64,000 bases of DNA from Pseudolysinimonas kribbensis (GCF_030161895.1 NZ_BSVB01000001.1:1612001-1676000); one strand, 5' to 3'. Numbered from the stretch's first letter, positions 19,301 to 28,001 are shown. Made by a program: numbers and translations. Notes: generated by a model from the letters alone, not told the origin.

Positions 19301-19585
19301 GCGCCAGCGGCGCTTGGTCGCGGCGGCGATCCGGCCGGCGAGCGCCCCGGATGCCCAGGACGCGACGGCGCGCAGCAGCACCCCGGCGACGCCCGGCAGC
19401 ACCTCGGCGATCGTCGGCGCGTGGCCGGCGGCGATACCCGTCACAGCGGCCGCGATCGACCCCGCGATGAGCACGAGCGCCACCGCGCGCAGGCCGGCGA
19501 GCGCCGTCAGCGCGGCGATGCCCGCGCGGGCGCCGGGTCCGATGTCGGCGGTGATGCGCGTGCGCCCCACCCGCGCCCCTGTCAT
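16305..19585 (-). CDS. cydDC: Fused thiol-reductant ABC exporter CydD-CydC, ~1093 aa (one frameshift)
   Basis: CydDC exports cysteine/glutathione-like reductants needed to assemble cytochrome bd. One frame carries a CydD-type membrane domain (from about residue 20) and ABC domain (GPSGAGKST, LSPGEQRRLAVARAL, VLVLDEPTAHLD), then an Ala/Pro linker, then a second membrane domain starting AVARWLLAILLGAIASG. Near 17535 the frame breaks; adding one G (GCGGGGGC run) gives LAGGVLVTLASA and continues to the second ABC domain (DGASGAGKTT, LSGGERQRLAVARAIL, VLVLDEPTAHLD). The start overlaps the cydB stop by 4 bp. A single CydDC chain is known in other actinobacteria. Confidence 0.9.
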
Positions 19586-20610
19586 CGCCGCACCGCGGCC
19601 ACGACCGGATGCGCCGCCGGGATGTGCTCCGGCCGCACCCGCCGCCGGAACACCCACACGCTCCACGCCTGGTACGCGATCACGAACGGCAGCGCGCACG
19701 CCGTGATGACGCTCATCACCCCGAGCGTGTAGTCGCCGCTCGCGGCGTTGGAGATCGTGAGATCGAAGGCGGGGTCGATCGTCGAGGGCAGCACCACCGG
19801 GTACACGGCGGTGAAGATGGATGCCGCCCCCGCGGCGAGGAAGATCGCGAGACCGATGAACGCCCACCCCTCCCGCCGGGCCCGCGCGGCGAGCCAGCCG
19901 AGCACGACCGCGAGGACCGCGACGCCCACGAGCGTCCAGGAGGCGGGGCCGCCGTGCTGCACCTGCACGAGCAGCACCCAGCCGATCAGGGGCAGCAGCG
20001 CGACCGGCGCCATCCGCGCGGCGTCTCGCCCCGCCCGCTCGCGCACCGGCCCGTCGGTCTTCAGCGCGAGGAAGTTCGCGGCATGGACGAGGCAGAATCC
20101 CACGACCGCGAGCCCGCCCAGCACCGCCGCGGGGCTGAACCACGCCAGCGGCCCGCCGACCCGGTCGCCGTTCGCGTCGATCGGGAGGCCGGTGGTGGTG
20201 AGCGCGAGGGCGGCGCCCACGCCGAAGGCCGCGACGAACGACCCGAGGCCGATCGCCCAGTCCCACGCGCGGGTGGCCCGGGCGCTGTGCATCTTGCCGC
20301 GGTACTCGATCGCGACGGCCCGGAAGATCAGGCCCAGCAGCAGGAACACGAGCGGCACGTAGAGGGTGGAGAACAGGGCCGCGTACCAGAGCGGGAACGC
20401 GGCGAAGGTCGCGGCGCCGGCGACGATGAGCCAGACCTCGTTGCCGTCCCAGATCGGGCCGATCGTGTTGAGCATCACGCGGCGGTCGTTCTCGCTCCGC
20501 GAGCGCACCAGCAGATGCATCCCGACGCCGAGGTCGAATCCCTCCAGCAGCAGGTAGCCGATCCACAGGATCGCGATGGCGACGAACCAGACGGTGGGCA
20601 GGACGTCCAT
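19582..20610 (-). CDS. cydB: Cytochrome bd oxidase subunit II CydB, 342 aa
   Basis: Subunit II of the bd-type quinol oxidase. The opening LPTVWFVAIAILWIGYLLLEGFDLGVGMHLL is diagnostic, followed by MLNTIGPIWDGNEVWLIVAGAATFAAFPLWYA. About nine hydrophobic helices follow. It lies between cydA (18 bp upstream) and cydDC (4-bp overlap), making a cydA-cydB-cydDC operon on the minus strand. Length is normal for the family. Confidence 0.95.
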   Translation of the reverse strand: MDVLPTVWFVAIAILWIGYLLLEGFDLGVGMHLLVRSRSENDRRVMLNTIGPIWDGNEVWLIVAGAATFAAFPLWYAALFSTLYVPLVFLLLGLIFRAVAIEYRGKMHSARATRAWDWAIGLGSFVAAFGVGAALALTTTGLPIDANGDRVGGPLAWFSPAAVLGGLAVVGFCLVHAANFLALKTDGPVRERAGRDAARMAPVALLPLIGWVLLVQVQHGGPASWTLVGVAVLAVVLGWLAARARREGWAFIGLAIFLAAGAASIFTAVYPVVLPSTIDPAFDLTISNAASGDYTLGVMSVITACALPFVIAYQAWSVWVFRRRVRPEHIPAAHPVVAAVRR

Positions 20611-20628
20611 GGGCTTCTCCGATTCCGA

Positions 20629-22221
20629 TCAGTACGCGAACGCGAGCACGTCGTCGCGGGCCCCGTCGCCGGGTCCGTTCTCGCCGGACCCGGCCTCGTC
20701 GTCCGGGCCGTGCGCGAGCTCCGGCATCGCGGCGACCACCCCGCCCCGCACGTAGCGGAACAGCAGCACGACCTCGACGACCAGCAGCACGGCGTAGACG
20801 CTGCCGAGCGCGATGAGCGAGAACAGCAGCTCGCCCGCGGTGACGCCCGGCGACACCGCGGCGGCCGTGAACATCCAGACCCCGTCGACACCGCCCGGCG
20901 TCGGATTGGGCGCGACCACGAAGGGCTGGCGGCCCATCTCGGTGAAGACCCAGCCCGCGGTGCTGGCGGCGAAAGGAGAAAGGATGCCGAGCACCGCGAG
21001 CCGGGCCAGCCAGGTCGAGCGCGGCACCGTGCCCTTGCGGGTGAGCCACAGCGCGACGGCCGCGGCGAAGGCGGCGAGCGCCCCGAACAGGATCATGAGC
21101 CGGAATCCCCAGTAGGTGACCACCATGAGCGGCGCGTACTGGATCGTCGTGCCCGCCGCCGCGCCGTACCCGGCCTTGTCGGGGATCGTCGCGCCGTACT
21201 TCGCCTGGTACTCCGGAATGAGGTCGTCGACGCCCTTCACGGTCGTGTTGACGTCGCCGTTGGCGAGGAAGCCCAGCACCCCCGGGATCTCGACCAGGCC
21301 GACGACGCTCGAGCAGTCCTTCGCGCCGGGATCGCCGATCGAGAGCACCGAGAAGCTCGAGCCGGTCTGACACGCGGCCTCGGCCGAGGCCATCTTCATG
21401 GGCTGCTGCTGGAACATGAGCTTCGCCTGCTGGTCGCCGCTGATCGCGACGCCGGCGAAGCCGACGATCGCCACGAGGGCGCCGATCCGCAGCGAGCGCA
21501 GCCAGACGCCGTGGTCGGCGCGGTCGCGACCCGGGATCTCGGGGGCGTCGCCCACGACGACGCGGCCCCGCGCATCCACTGTGTCGATCCCGTCGTGCCG
21601 CCGGCGCCACAGGTGGTACCACGCGATGCCGAGCAGGAAGGCGCCGCCGACCGAGATCGCACCGAACAGCGTGTGGATGTACGCGGCCACGGCCGTGTTG
21701 TTGGTGAGCACGGCGCCGAGGTCGTTCAGCCGCGGGCGCCCGTCGACGAGCGTGATGCCGACCGGATGCTGCATCCACGAGTTCGCAGCGATGATGAAGA
21801 ACGCTGACAGCCACGATCCGAGGATCGCCAGCCACAGCGTCACGAGGTGCACGCGCTGGGGCAGGCGGCCCCAGCCGAAGATCCAGAGACCGAGGAACGT
21901 CGACTCGACGAAGAAGGCGAGCAGTCCCTCGAGTGCGAGCGGGGCGCCGAAGACGTCGCCGACGAAGCGCGAGTACTCGCTCCACGCCATCCCGAACTGG
22001 AACTCCTGCACGAGCCCGGTCGCGACACCGAGGATGAAGTTGACGAGGTAGAGCTTGCCCCAGAACTTCGTCATGCGAAGCCACCGCTCGTCGCCCGTGC
22101 GCACCCAGAGGCCGTGGAACACGGCGACGGCAGGACCGAGCCCGAGGGTGAGCGGCACGAGCAGGAAGTGGTACACGGTCGTGATGCCGAACTGCCAGCG
22201 GGCGATGTCGAGCGCGTCCAT
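20629..22221 (-). CDS. cydA: Cytochrome bd oxidase subunit I CydA, 530 aa
   Basis: Subunit I carries hemes b558, b595 and d and the quinol site. It shows ARWQFGITTVYHFLLVPLTLGL (heme ligand His in the first helix), GLVQEFQFGMAWSEYSRFVGDVFG, FFVESTFLGLWIFGW, and the signature FTEMGRQPFVV. The quinol-binding loop is of the short type found in Gram-positives. I chose the ATG at 22221 because the family starts MDALDIARWQFG there and GGAAGGA-like Shine-Dalgarno sequence (AAGGA) lies 8-12 bp upstream. The promoter region contains three tandem palindromes likely bound by the divergently encoded BlaI-type repressor. Confidence 0.95.
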   Translation of the reverse strand: MDALDIARWQFGITTVYHFLLVPLTLGLGPAVAVFHGLWVRTGDERWLRMTKFWGKLYLVNFILGVATGLVQEFQFGMAWSEYSRFVGDVFGAPLALEGLLAFFVESTFLGLWIFGWGRLPQRVHLVTLWLAILGSWLSAFFIIAANSWMQHPVGITLVDGRPRLNDLGAVLTNNTAVAAYIHTLFGAISVGGAFLLGIAWYHLWRRRHDGIDTVDARGRVVVGDAPEIPGRDRADHGVWLRSLRIGALVAIVGFAGVAISGDQQAKLMFQQQPMKMASAEAACQTGSSFSVLSIGDPGAKDCSSVVGLVEIPGVLGFLANGDVNTTVKGVDDLIPEYQAKYGATIPDKAGYGAAAGTTIQYAPLMVVTYWGFRLMILFGALAAFAAAVALWLTRKGTVPRSTWLARLAVLGILSPFAASTAGWVFTEMGRQPFVVAPNPTPGGVDGVWMFTAAAVSPGVTAGELLFSLIALGSVYAVLLVVEVVLLFRYVRGGVVAAMPELAHGPDDEAGSGENGPGDGARDDVLAFAY

Positions 22222-22241
22222 CGGGATCCTTCCGATCTGTC

Positions 22242-22301
22242 TTCTACACATCGTAGAACTGATTTCGACAACAGGTAGAAGTATTTCGACGCGCTGTAGA
22301 A
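22242..22301. promoter_or_regulatory. Three tandem BlaI-type operator palindromes between cydA and blaI
   Basis: Three sites of the form TTC(T/G)AC-N5-GTAGAA occur at 22242-22258, 22264-22280 and 22285-22301, at steps of 22 and 21 bp (two helical turns). The first is a perfect palindrome; the other two carry TTCGAC in the left half. BlaI/MecI/CopY repressors bind such TAC/GTA dyads as dimers. The third site overlaps TAGAAT (22297-22302), a good -10 hexamer placed so that the blaI transcript would begin at or near its ATG (leaderless). Repression of both cydA and blaI is inferred. Confidence 0.8.
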
Positions 22302-22308
22302 TGACGGC

Positions 22309-22668
22309 ATGGCGCTGGGCGATCTCGAACGCGGGGTGATGGACCTGCTGTGGCGCTCGCGCGCCGGCGCGACCGCGTACGAGCTGCAGGACGAGCTCGC
22401 GGCGGGCGGCCGGCAGCTCGCCGCCACGACCCTCCTCACCGTGCTCAGCCGGCTCGAGAAGAAGGGCTTCGCGATCGCGGACCGCAGCGCCCGGCCGCAC
22501 CGCTACACCGCGGCGGCGGAGCGCTCGGCGCACGTCGCGGAGCTCATGCACGACGCGCTCGGCGAGGCCGACGACCGGCAGGCCGTGCTCGAGCGCTTCG
22601 TCGGCAGCGTCAGCGCCGACGACGCGGCGATGCTCCGCCGGATCCTCCAGGGCGGCGCGGCGCGATGA
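22309..22668 (+). CDS. blaI: BlaI/MecI/CopY-family repressor, 119 aa
   Basis: A winged-helix repressor: LGDLERGVMDLLWRSRAGATAYELQDEL, then ATTLLTVLSRLEKKGFAIADRSARPHRYTA (recognition helix and wing), and a C-terminal dimerisation helix with AVLERFVGSVSADDAAMLRRIL. Relatives are inactivated by proteolysis triggered by a BlaR1/MecR1 membrane peptidase; such a peptidase gene overlaps its stop codon here. No Shine-Dalgarno is visible and the ATG sits 7 bp after a -10-like hexamer, so a leaderless mRNA is likely. Three operator-like palindromes upstream suggest autoregulation and control of the cyd operon. Confidence 0.88.
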   Translation: MALGDLERGVMDLLWRSRAGATAYELQDELAAGGRQLAATTLLTVLSRLEKKGFAIADRSARPHRYTAAAERSAHVAELMHDALGEADDRQAVLERFVGSVSADDAAMLRRILQGGAAR

Positions 22669-23390
22669 GCCTCATCGCCGCGATCGTCCTGGCCGCGGTC
22701 GCGGTCGTGCTGGCGGTGCCGGCGCCGCTGCTCTTCTCGCGCGCGGGCTGGCCGCTGCGCCACCCGGTGCTCTCTCTCGTGGTCTGGCAGCTGATCGCCG
22801 TCGTCGGCGGTCTCGCCACCGTGAGCGTGCCGCTGCTGCTCGGCGAGGCGATCGGTCGCGTCGGGCTGCTCGTCGGCATCCCGGTCGCGGTCGCGGTCGC
22901 CGCCTACCTGGGCATCCACCTGCTCCGCACGATCGTGCGGCGCGAGGCACGCCGGCGACGGCACCTCGCGCTGCTCGACCTGCTGAGCACACCCGCGCCG
23001 GCGCCGCTCGAGGCCCGCCTCATCGAGCAGGACGAGCCGCTCGCCTACTGCGTGCCCCGCCCCCGCGGCGCCGTCATCGTGATCTCCACCGGTCTGCTCG
23101 AACGGCTCGACGAACGCGAGGTCGCGGCCGTCGTCGCACACGAGCGAGCCCACGCCCGGCAGCGGCACGACGTGCTGCTGCTCGCCTTCGAGGCCTGGCG
23201 CGCGGCGCTCCCCGGCTTCCCGGTCGCGCGCATCGCGAGCGACCAGGTGGCGCGACTCGTCGAGCTGGCGGCCGACGACCGCGCGCGGCGCAAGGTCGGA
23301 TCCCCGGATCTCGCGCGCGCGATCGCGCGGATCGCGCCCGCGCACGCGCACCGCGAGCACGAGCGCATCATGCGCCTCGCCGCCGCCTGA
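22665..23390 (+). CDS. M56-family membrane metallopeptidase (BlaR1-like, no sensor domain), 241 aa
   Basis: Three hydrophobic segments occupy about residues 1-90. The zinc motif HERAH follows at residues 159-163 in VVAHERAHARQRHD, and a further Glu ligand probably lies in LVELAADDRARR. This is the M56 core of BlaR1/MecR1 without the extracellular penicillin-binding domain. It would cleave or otherwise inactivate the BlaI-type repressor encoded just upstream (4-bp ATGA overlap). The signal it senses is unknown; with no sensor domain, a membrane or redox cue linked to cytochrome bd is a guess. Confidence 0.85.
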   Translation: MSLIAAIVLAAVAVVLAVPAPLLFSRAGWPLRHPVLSLVVWQLIAVVGGLATVSVPLLLGEAIGRVGLLVGIPVAVAVAAYLGIHLLRTIVRREARRRRHLALLDLLSTPAPAPLEARLIEQDEPLAYCVPRPRGAVIVISTGLLERLDEREVAAVVAHERAHARQRHDVLLLAFEAWRAALPGFPVARIASDQVARLVELAADDRARRKVGSPDLARAIARIAPAHAHREHERIMRLAAA

Positions 23391-23489
23391 CGCGGAGGAC
23401 CACGGGGCCCATCCGGCCGAATGGTGGCAGCGCGTCGACGCCGAGGTGGGCGTCGCGGGAGTCGAGCGGTCGGCGGGCGTTGAGGAATT

Positions 23490-23542
23490 CGCCGCGATCG
23501 GTAGCTGGCGCCGCCGACCGGAACGAACTACCGATCGCGGCG
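23490..23542. repeat. Perfect 15-bp inverted repeat downstream of the M56 gene
   Basis: CGCCGCGATCGGTAG at 23490-23504 and its complement at 23528-23542 enclose a 23-nt centre. It lies in the 256-bp gap between the M56 peptidase gene and the cupin gene; nothing else coding is visible there. It may be a terminator for the blaI-M56 unit or a dispersed hairpin element. Confidence 0.55.
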
Positions 23543-23646
23543 CATTCGTCGACGCTCTCCTCGAGCACCCGCCTCGCGGACGCCCGACGCCTCGCCGCCG
23601 CCTGAACCCCTGCCGCGCCGCCGATCCGGGGGTCTACGGTGGCCAG

Positions 23647-24006
23647 ATGCAGAAGGTGTCGTTGATCGCCTCGGGCCGACATCACCTGGAGCATGCGCAG
23701 CGCGCCTCGAGCGGACGCAGCGCAGAGACGATCTTCGGCGGCCACGAGCATCGCCTGCGCCAGACCCTCATCGCCCTGCGGGCAGGCCAGTCGCTGTCCG
23801 AGCACGAGAACCCGGGCGAGGCGACCGTGCAGGTGCTGTCCGGCCGGGTGCTCCTGCGATCCGGGACCACCAGCTGGAACGGTTCGCCGGGTGATCTGCT
23901 GACCGTCCCTCCGGGTCTGCACACCGTCGACGCGACCGAGGACTCGGTCATCCTGCTGACGACCGTCGTTGCGCAGGCGTCACCGCCGGGCTCACCCGAG
24001 GCGTAA
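23647..24006 (+). CDS. Cupin-domain protein, 119 aa
   Basis: A single small beta-barrel: RQTLIALRAGQSLSEHENPGEATVQVLSGRVLLRS (first cupin motif with His and Glu) and SPGDLLTVPPGLHTVDATEDSVILLTTV (second motif). Such one-domain cupins may bind a metal or act as a sensor or small enzyme; no specific role can be assigned. I chose the ATG at 23647 because conservation starts at QKVSLIASG and the upstream frame is low-complexity. It converges on the cytochrome b/molybdopterin oxidoreductase gene 17 bp away. Confidence 0.75.
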   Translation: MQKVSLIASGRHHLEHAQRASSGRSAETIFGGHEHRLRQTLIALRAGQSLSEHENPGEATVQVLSGRVLLRSGTTSWNGSPGDLLTVPPGLHTVDATEDSVILLTTVVAQASPPGSPEA

Positions 24007-24023
24007 CGCGCGAACGGCGTGGC

Positions 24024-25798
24024 TCAGATGGACTGCCGGTAGCCGAAGAACTCGTGGTCGTTGTTGTAGCCACCGAGACCGCCGCCGACGTCGGCGAACT
24101 GCTCGACGAACTCGATGCCCTTGATCCACTTGACCATCTTGAAACCGAGCTGGGTCTCGTTGCGCAGCCGCAGCGGCGCCCCGTGCCCGAACGAGACCGG
24201 CTCGCCGTTCATGTCGTAGGCGAGCATCGTCAGCTTGTAGCTCATCTGCTCGATCGCCTGGGCGTCGTAGTAGAGCCCGCCCTCCGGACCGACCGCGTAG
24301 GAGTAGAAGACCACCCACTTCGCCTCGGGCTTGGGCTGCACGAGGTCGAGGATCGTCCGCATCGAGACCCCGCCCCACTTGGCCACGCCCGACCAGCCCT
24401 GGATGCAGAAGTGCTGGGTGATCTGCTCGTGATACGGCAGCGCGCGCACCTCGGCCAGGCTCAGGGTGACCGGATTCTCGACCAGCCCGCCGATCGTCAG
24501 CCGATAGGCGGCGAAGTCATCGGCCTGCAGCCTCTGGAACTCCTCCGTGTCGGGGTAGTTGCCGTTGTGCCAGAAGTACGGCGAGATGTCCTTGTCGGTG
24601 TACTGCCCCGGCTTCGAGTCGATGTGCTCGAACAGGCGCTGGGCCGGGCCGATCAGCGCGAAGCCGACCCGCTGCACGATGCGGGGATGCCGGTACGTGA
24701 ACGGCGTCGCCGCCACCCAGCCGACGATCATCACCACGAGCGAGATCGCGAAGAATCCGAACCCGACCCACGACTCGTCGTCGCGCGCGGCGTACATGTG
24801 GTTCAGGTTGCGCAGCGCGCCGGTGGTGACCACGAGCGCCACGTGCACGACGATGAACGCCACGAACCAGCACAGCACGAGGAAGTGCAGCGACCGGGCG
24901 ACCTGGATGCTGAAGATCGAGCTGATCCGCCGGAACCGGGTCGAGAGCGCGGGCGACATGCCGAGCCCCGTGATGAGCGCGAGCGGGGCGGCGATGAACA
25001 CCGTGATGAAGTACGCGATCAGCTGCAGGCTGTTGTAGTTCGTCCAGCCGCTCTCCGCCGGCCAGTCGAGCGACGCGTACTGGATCGCGACCGAGATCGC
25101 GTTCGGGATGACGTCCCAGTGGATCGGGACCAGCCGCATCCACTGCCCCGTCGAGAAGATCAGCACGTAGAAGACGATCCCGTTGACGAGCCACAGGGTG
25201 TCGACCCCCAGGTGCCACCAGCGGGCGAGGCCGATCGAGTGCCGGCGACCCGGCAGGCCGACGCCGTCGGGGAGGGTGATCGAGTCCTGCTTCGCCGTGT
25301 ACAGCGGGTCGGTGGGCACCGGCTTCTGAATGCGGAACCAGTCCCTACCGGGCGTCGAGTGGCGGGTCCAGTACAGCCGCGGATGGTCGGCGAGGATCGT
25401 CACCCCGGCCCGGATGAGGAAGATCATGAGGAAGGCGTTGAGCACGTGCTGCCAGGCCAGCCAGGCCGGGAAGCCGACCGGCGCGCCGGCGGGCAGCTCC
25501 GACATCCCGGGGTAGGTGCGGATGAACGACTCGACCGCCGGCAGGTCGCGCAGCCCCTTCGCGACCGCGATCGCGATGAGCGCCAGCGCGAAGCCGATCG
25601 GGAGCAGCCACAGCAGGTTGAACCACTTGCCCTGCCCGATGCGCACGCGCGGGGCGACGCCGTACTGCGCGGGCACGCCGCCGGCCCAGTCCTCGTCGAC
25701 GACCGTGTATCGCCGGGCGTCCAGTTCTTCGCGGAAACTCTTCGTCGAGCCCCCGCCCCGATGTCGTCCGCGGGAACGGGATTCGGATCCGTATCCAT
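24024..25798 (-). CDS. Membrane cytochrome b / molybdopterin-dependent oxidoreductase fusion, ~591 aa (one frameshift)
   Basis: After a hydrophilic N-terminus the protein has a helical di-heme cytochrome b561-like domain of about six membrane spans (FNLLWLLPIGFALALIAIAVA, HVLNAFLMIFLIRAG, WWHLGVDTLWLVNGIVFYVL, SLHFLVLCWFVAFIVVHVALV), then a sulfite-oxidase/YedY-type molybdopterin domain from about residue 400. The molybdenum-ligating Cys is in QHFCIQGWSGVAKWGG, followed by FGHGAPLRLRNETQLGFKMVKWI. The first 18 residues are in another frame; adding one G in the run near 25755 gives DIGAGGSTKSFREEL. The substrate is unknown. It would depend on the cofactor genes in this window. Confidence 0.83.
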
Positions 25799-25853
25799 GG
25801 CCGAAACCTAGCCCTCATCCGTTCCGACCGGAACCGACGCCGCGGACGCGATC

Positions 25854-27839
25854 TCAGCCGATCGTGAACGCCACGGTGCGCACCGACCCCAGGCGCCCGG
25901 TGGCGGGATCGAAGTAGCGCACGCCGATCGTGTGCGGCCCGTCCGGCAGCCCCGGTGTGACGCGCTGGATGGGCGAGGTACCGAGGGTGTGGACGTTGCC
26001 CGTCCATACGCCGTCGATGAGGATCTGGATCCGCTCACCCGGGGTGCCGGAGACCTGCAGCGTGACGACCGTCTCGGCGCCCGCGGAGGGCACGGCCGCG
26101 CCATCCGCCGGCGCGTCGATCGTCGGCCGCTGGAACGACAGCGGCGCGGTGGCGTCGGAGGGTGCCGACACGTTGCCCGCCGGGTCGCGCTGCACGGCGG
26201 TGAGCGTCGCGCCGTCACGGCCGAGGTCCGGCAGCGGGATGCTCCAGCGCCCGGCGTTGTCGCCCGTCGCCGTGCCGATGGTCGCGCCGGTGTCGTCACG
26301 CAGCGTGACCGTGGCCGCCGGTTCGGCGCTGCCCTGCACGAGCGGCAGGTATTCCAGCGGGCTCGCGGGGAGCGCGTCGAGGACGGGGGCAGCGCCACCG
26401 TGTCGACCGTCAGCGTGCGGGTCGTGGGTGGGGAGGCATTGCCGGCCCGGTCGAGCTGCAGGATCCGCAGGCGCCACGTGCCGTCCGGTACCACGACGTC
26501 CGGTGTCATCGTCCAGGAGCCGGCGGGGCCGACCACCGCGGTGCCGAGCGGCCCGAGATCGTTCACGCCATCCGGACTGAGCCGCTCGACCTCAACGGTC
26601 GCTCCCGGCTCACCGCTGCCCGCCAAGGGGGCCGGGCGGTGTTCAGCAGCGCGGCCTCCGCCGGCACGGAGAGCACCGGGGCGAGGGGCGCCACGACATC
26701 GGGAGGGTTCGGCGGCGGGGACGCGACGGAGCCGGTGGGGGAACCGCGCGAGGCGCCGCCGGGCGGGCGGGCGGCGCGGCGACGCGCGGCACGGCCGGAG
26801 CCGGACTCGCGAGGGGGACGGACGTCTGGTCCGGCCGGGGCGCACGGGTCGCGGGAGCCGGATGCCGCGTCGCGGTCGCGCCGGATGGCGCCGCGACCGG
26901 GGCGCCCCTCCCACACCGCCCGCCGCGGCGACGGCGGTGATCGCGCCCGCGACGATGACCACGGCGGCGGCGGCGATCGTCGCGACCAGGCGCGTCGGGG
27001 CTCGCAGCATCATCGGCACGACGACCCCGGAGGGTGAGGAGGCCGTCGGATGCGCGCCGCCCGGCGGGTTCGATCCGGAGCCGGCGGCCAGCTTCTCCGC
27101 GAGCAGGGCGGCCCCGCCGGCACCGAGTGTCACGGGGAGCAGGATCGCGGCGAGCCGGCCGGAGACGTCGTCGATCTCCTCGAGGAGGATCGAGCAGCGG
27201 GTACAGGTGTCGAGGTGCTGGTCGAAGCGCGCGCGAGCGCGAGGCGTCAGTGCGCCGCGGTTGTAGTCGGCCATCCGCTCGGTGGTCCATCGGCACTCGG
27301 GGGCACGCGCACGTCGCTCACGTGGGCCTGCAGCCACGCCTTCTTGAGTCCGTCGCGCGCGCGGTACGCGAGGGCGGCCGCGCCGTTGGCGGTGAGGCCG
27401 AGGTAGGGGGCCGCCTCGGCGGGCTCCATCCCCTCCACCTCCGTGTACCAGAGGATGGTCTGCCAGCGCTCCGGCAGGGTGCGGAAGGCACGCACGGTGA
27501 TCGTGTTCTCGAGGGTCGCGGTCTCGATGTCGGGCAGGTCGCTGGGAATGCGCTCGGCGACGTCGTCGATGTCGACGGTCTGGCTCTTCGGCACCCAGCC
27601 GAGGGCGACGTTGCGGATGGTGCGGTAGAGGTACGGGCGGAACGCCTCCCGGGGACCCCGCCGCGCTGCACCGCGCGGAGGATCTGCAGGTACGCCTCCG
27701 ACACGATGTCGTCGGGGTCGGCGATGGACCGGAACTGCCGCGCCGCGGCCAGCCCGGCCTTCGCGTGCCGGGTCCAGAGCTCGGCGAACGCTCCCGTGTC
27801 GCCGGCGCGTGCGCGCTCGGCGAGCTCCTCGTCGCTCAT
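25854..27839 (-). CDS. Sigma-70 factor fused to zinc-finger anti-sigma, TM helix and Ig-like domains, ~663 aa (six frameshifts)
   Basis: Sigma region 2 (ELAERARAGDTGAFAELWTRH, ADPDDIVSEAYLQIL) and region 4 (LPERWQTILWYTEVEGM, YLGLTANGAAALAYRARDGL) are followed by a zinc-finger anti-sigma segment (ECRWTTERMADYNRG, HLDTCTRCSILLEE), a membrane helix, a Pro/Ala-rich linker and two or more Ig-like modules (GSGEPGATVEVE, GSAEPAATVTLRDD). Single-base additions at about 27657, 27299, 26918, 26770, 26630 and 26389 join all segments, and six repairs keep the overall frame. Fused sigma/anti-sigma proteins of this build occur in Microbacteriaceae. The exact repair in the Pro-rich linker is uncertain. The signal is unknown. 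Confidence 0.78.
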
Positions 27840-27933
27840 TCGTCCCCCGGTCGGCGGGTGCGGTCGCTGTCGCCGCATTGATTACACACCCCGGGTGCGC
27901 CGGTGATGACGCCACATCGCGAAGTTCGTGGAT

Positions 27934-27967
27934 GAGGGGCCGCCCGTCAGGGGGCGGGCGGCCCCTC
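27934..27967 (-). terminator. Terminator of the SdrD-like adhesin gene
   Basis: A perfect 13-bp stem (GAGGGGCCGCCCG and its complement) with an 8-nt loop, 35 bp downstream of the adhesin stop codon. It lies in the gap between this gene and the sigma gene. Confidence 0.75.
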
Positions 27968-28001
27968 GGCCTCCTGCTCAGTCAGAAGGCGCCGGATGTC
28001 C

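Noticed and set aside
17519-22084. An open frame of 1521 codons on the minus strand
   Set aside because: Only its last third is real (the CydDC chain from 19585). The rest runs antisense-free but out of frame through cydB and cydA, which carry clear family motifs in another frame.
20629-22551. Longer CydA starting upstream of 22221
   Set aside because: The extension would cross the operator array and the blaI start; homology and the Shine-Dalgarno support 22221.
22309-23390. A beta-lactam resistance operon
   Set aside because: BlaI and the M56 peptidase are present but there is no beta-lactamase or penicillin-binding sensor domain; the divergent target is cytochrome bd.
23368-23922. Minus-strand frame opposite the cupin gene
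   Set aside because: It has no domain similarity that I recognise, while the plus-strand frame shows both cupin motifs.
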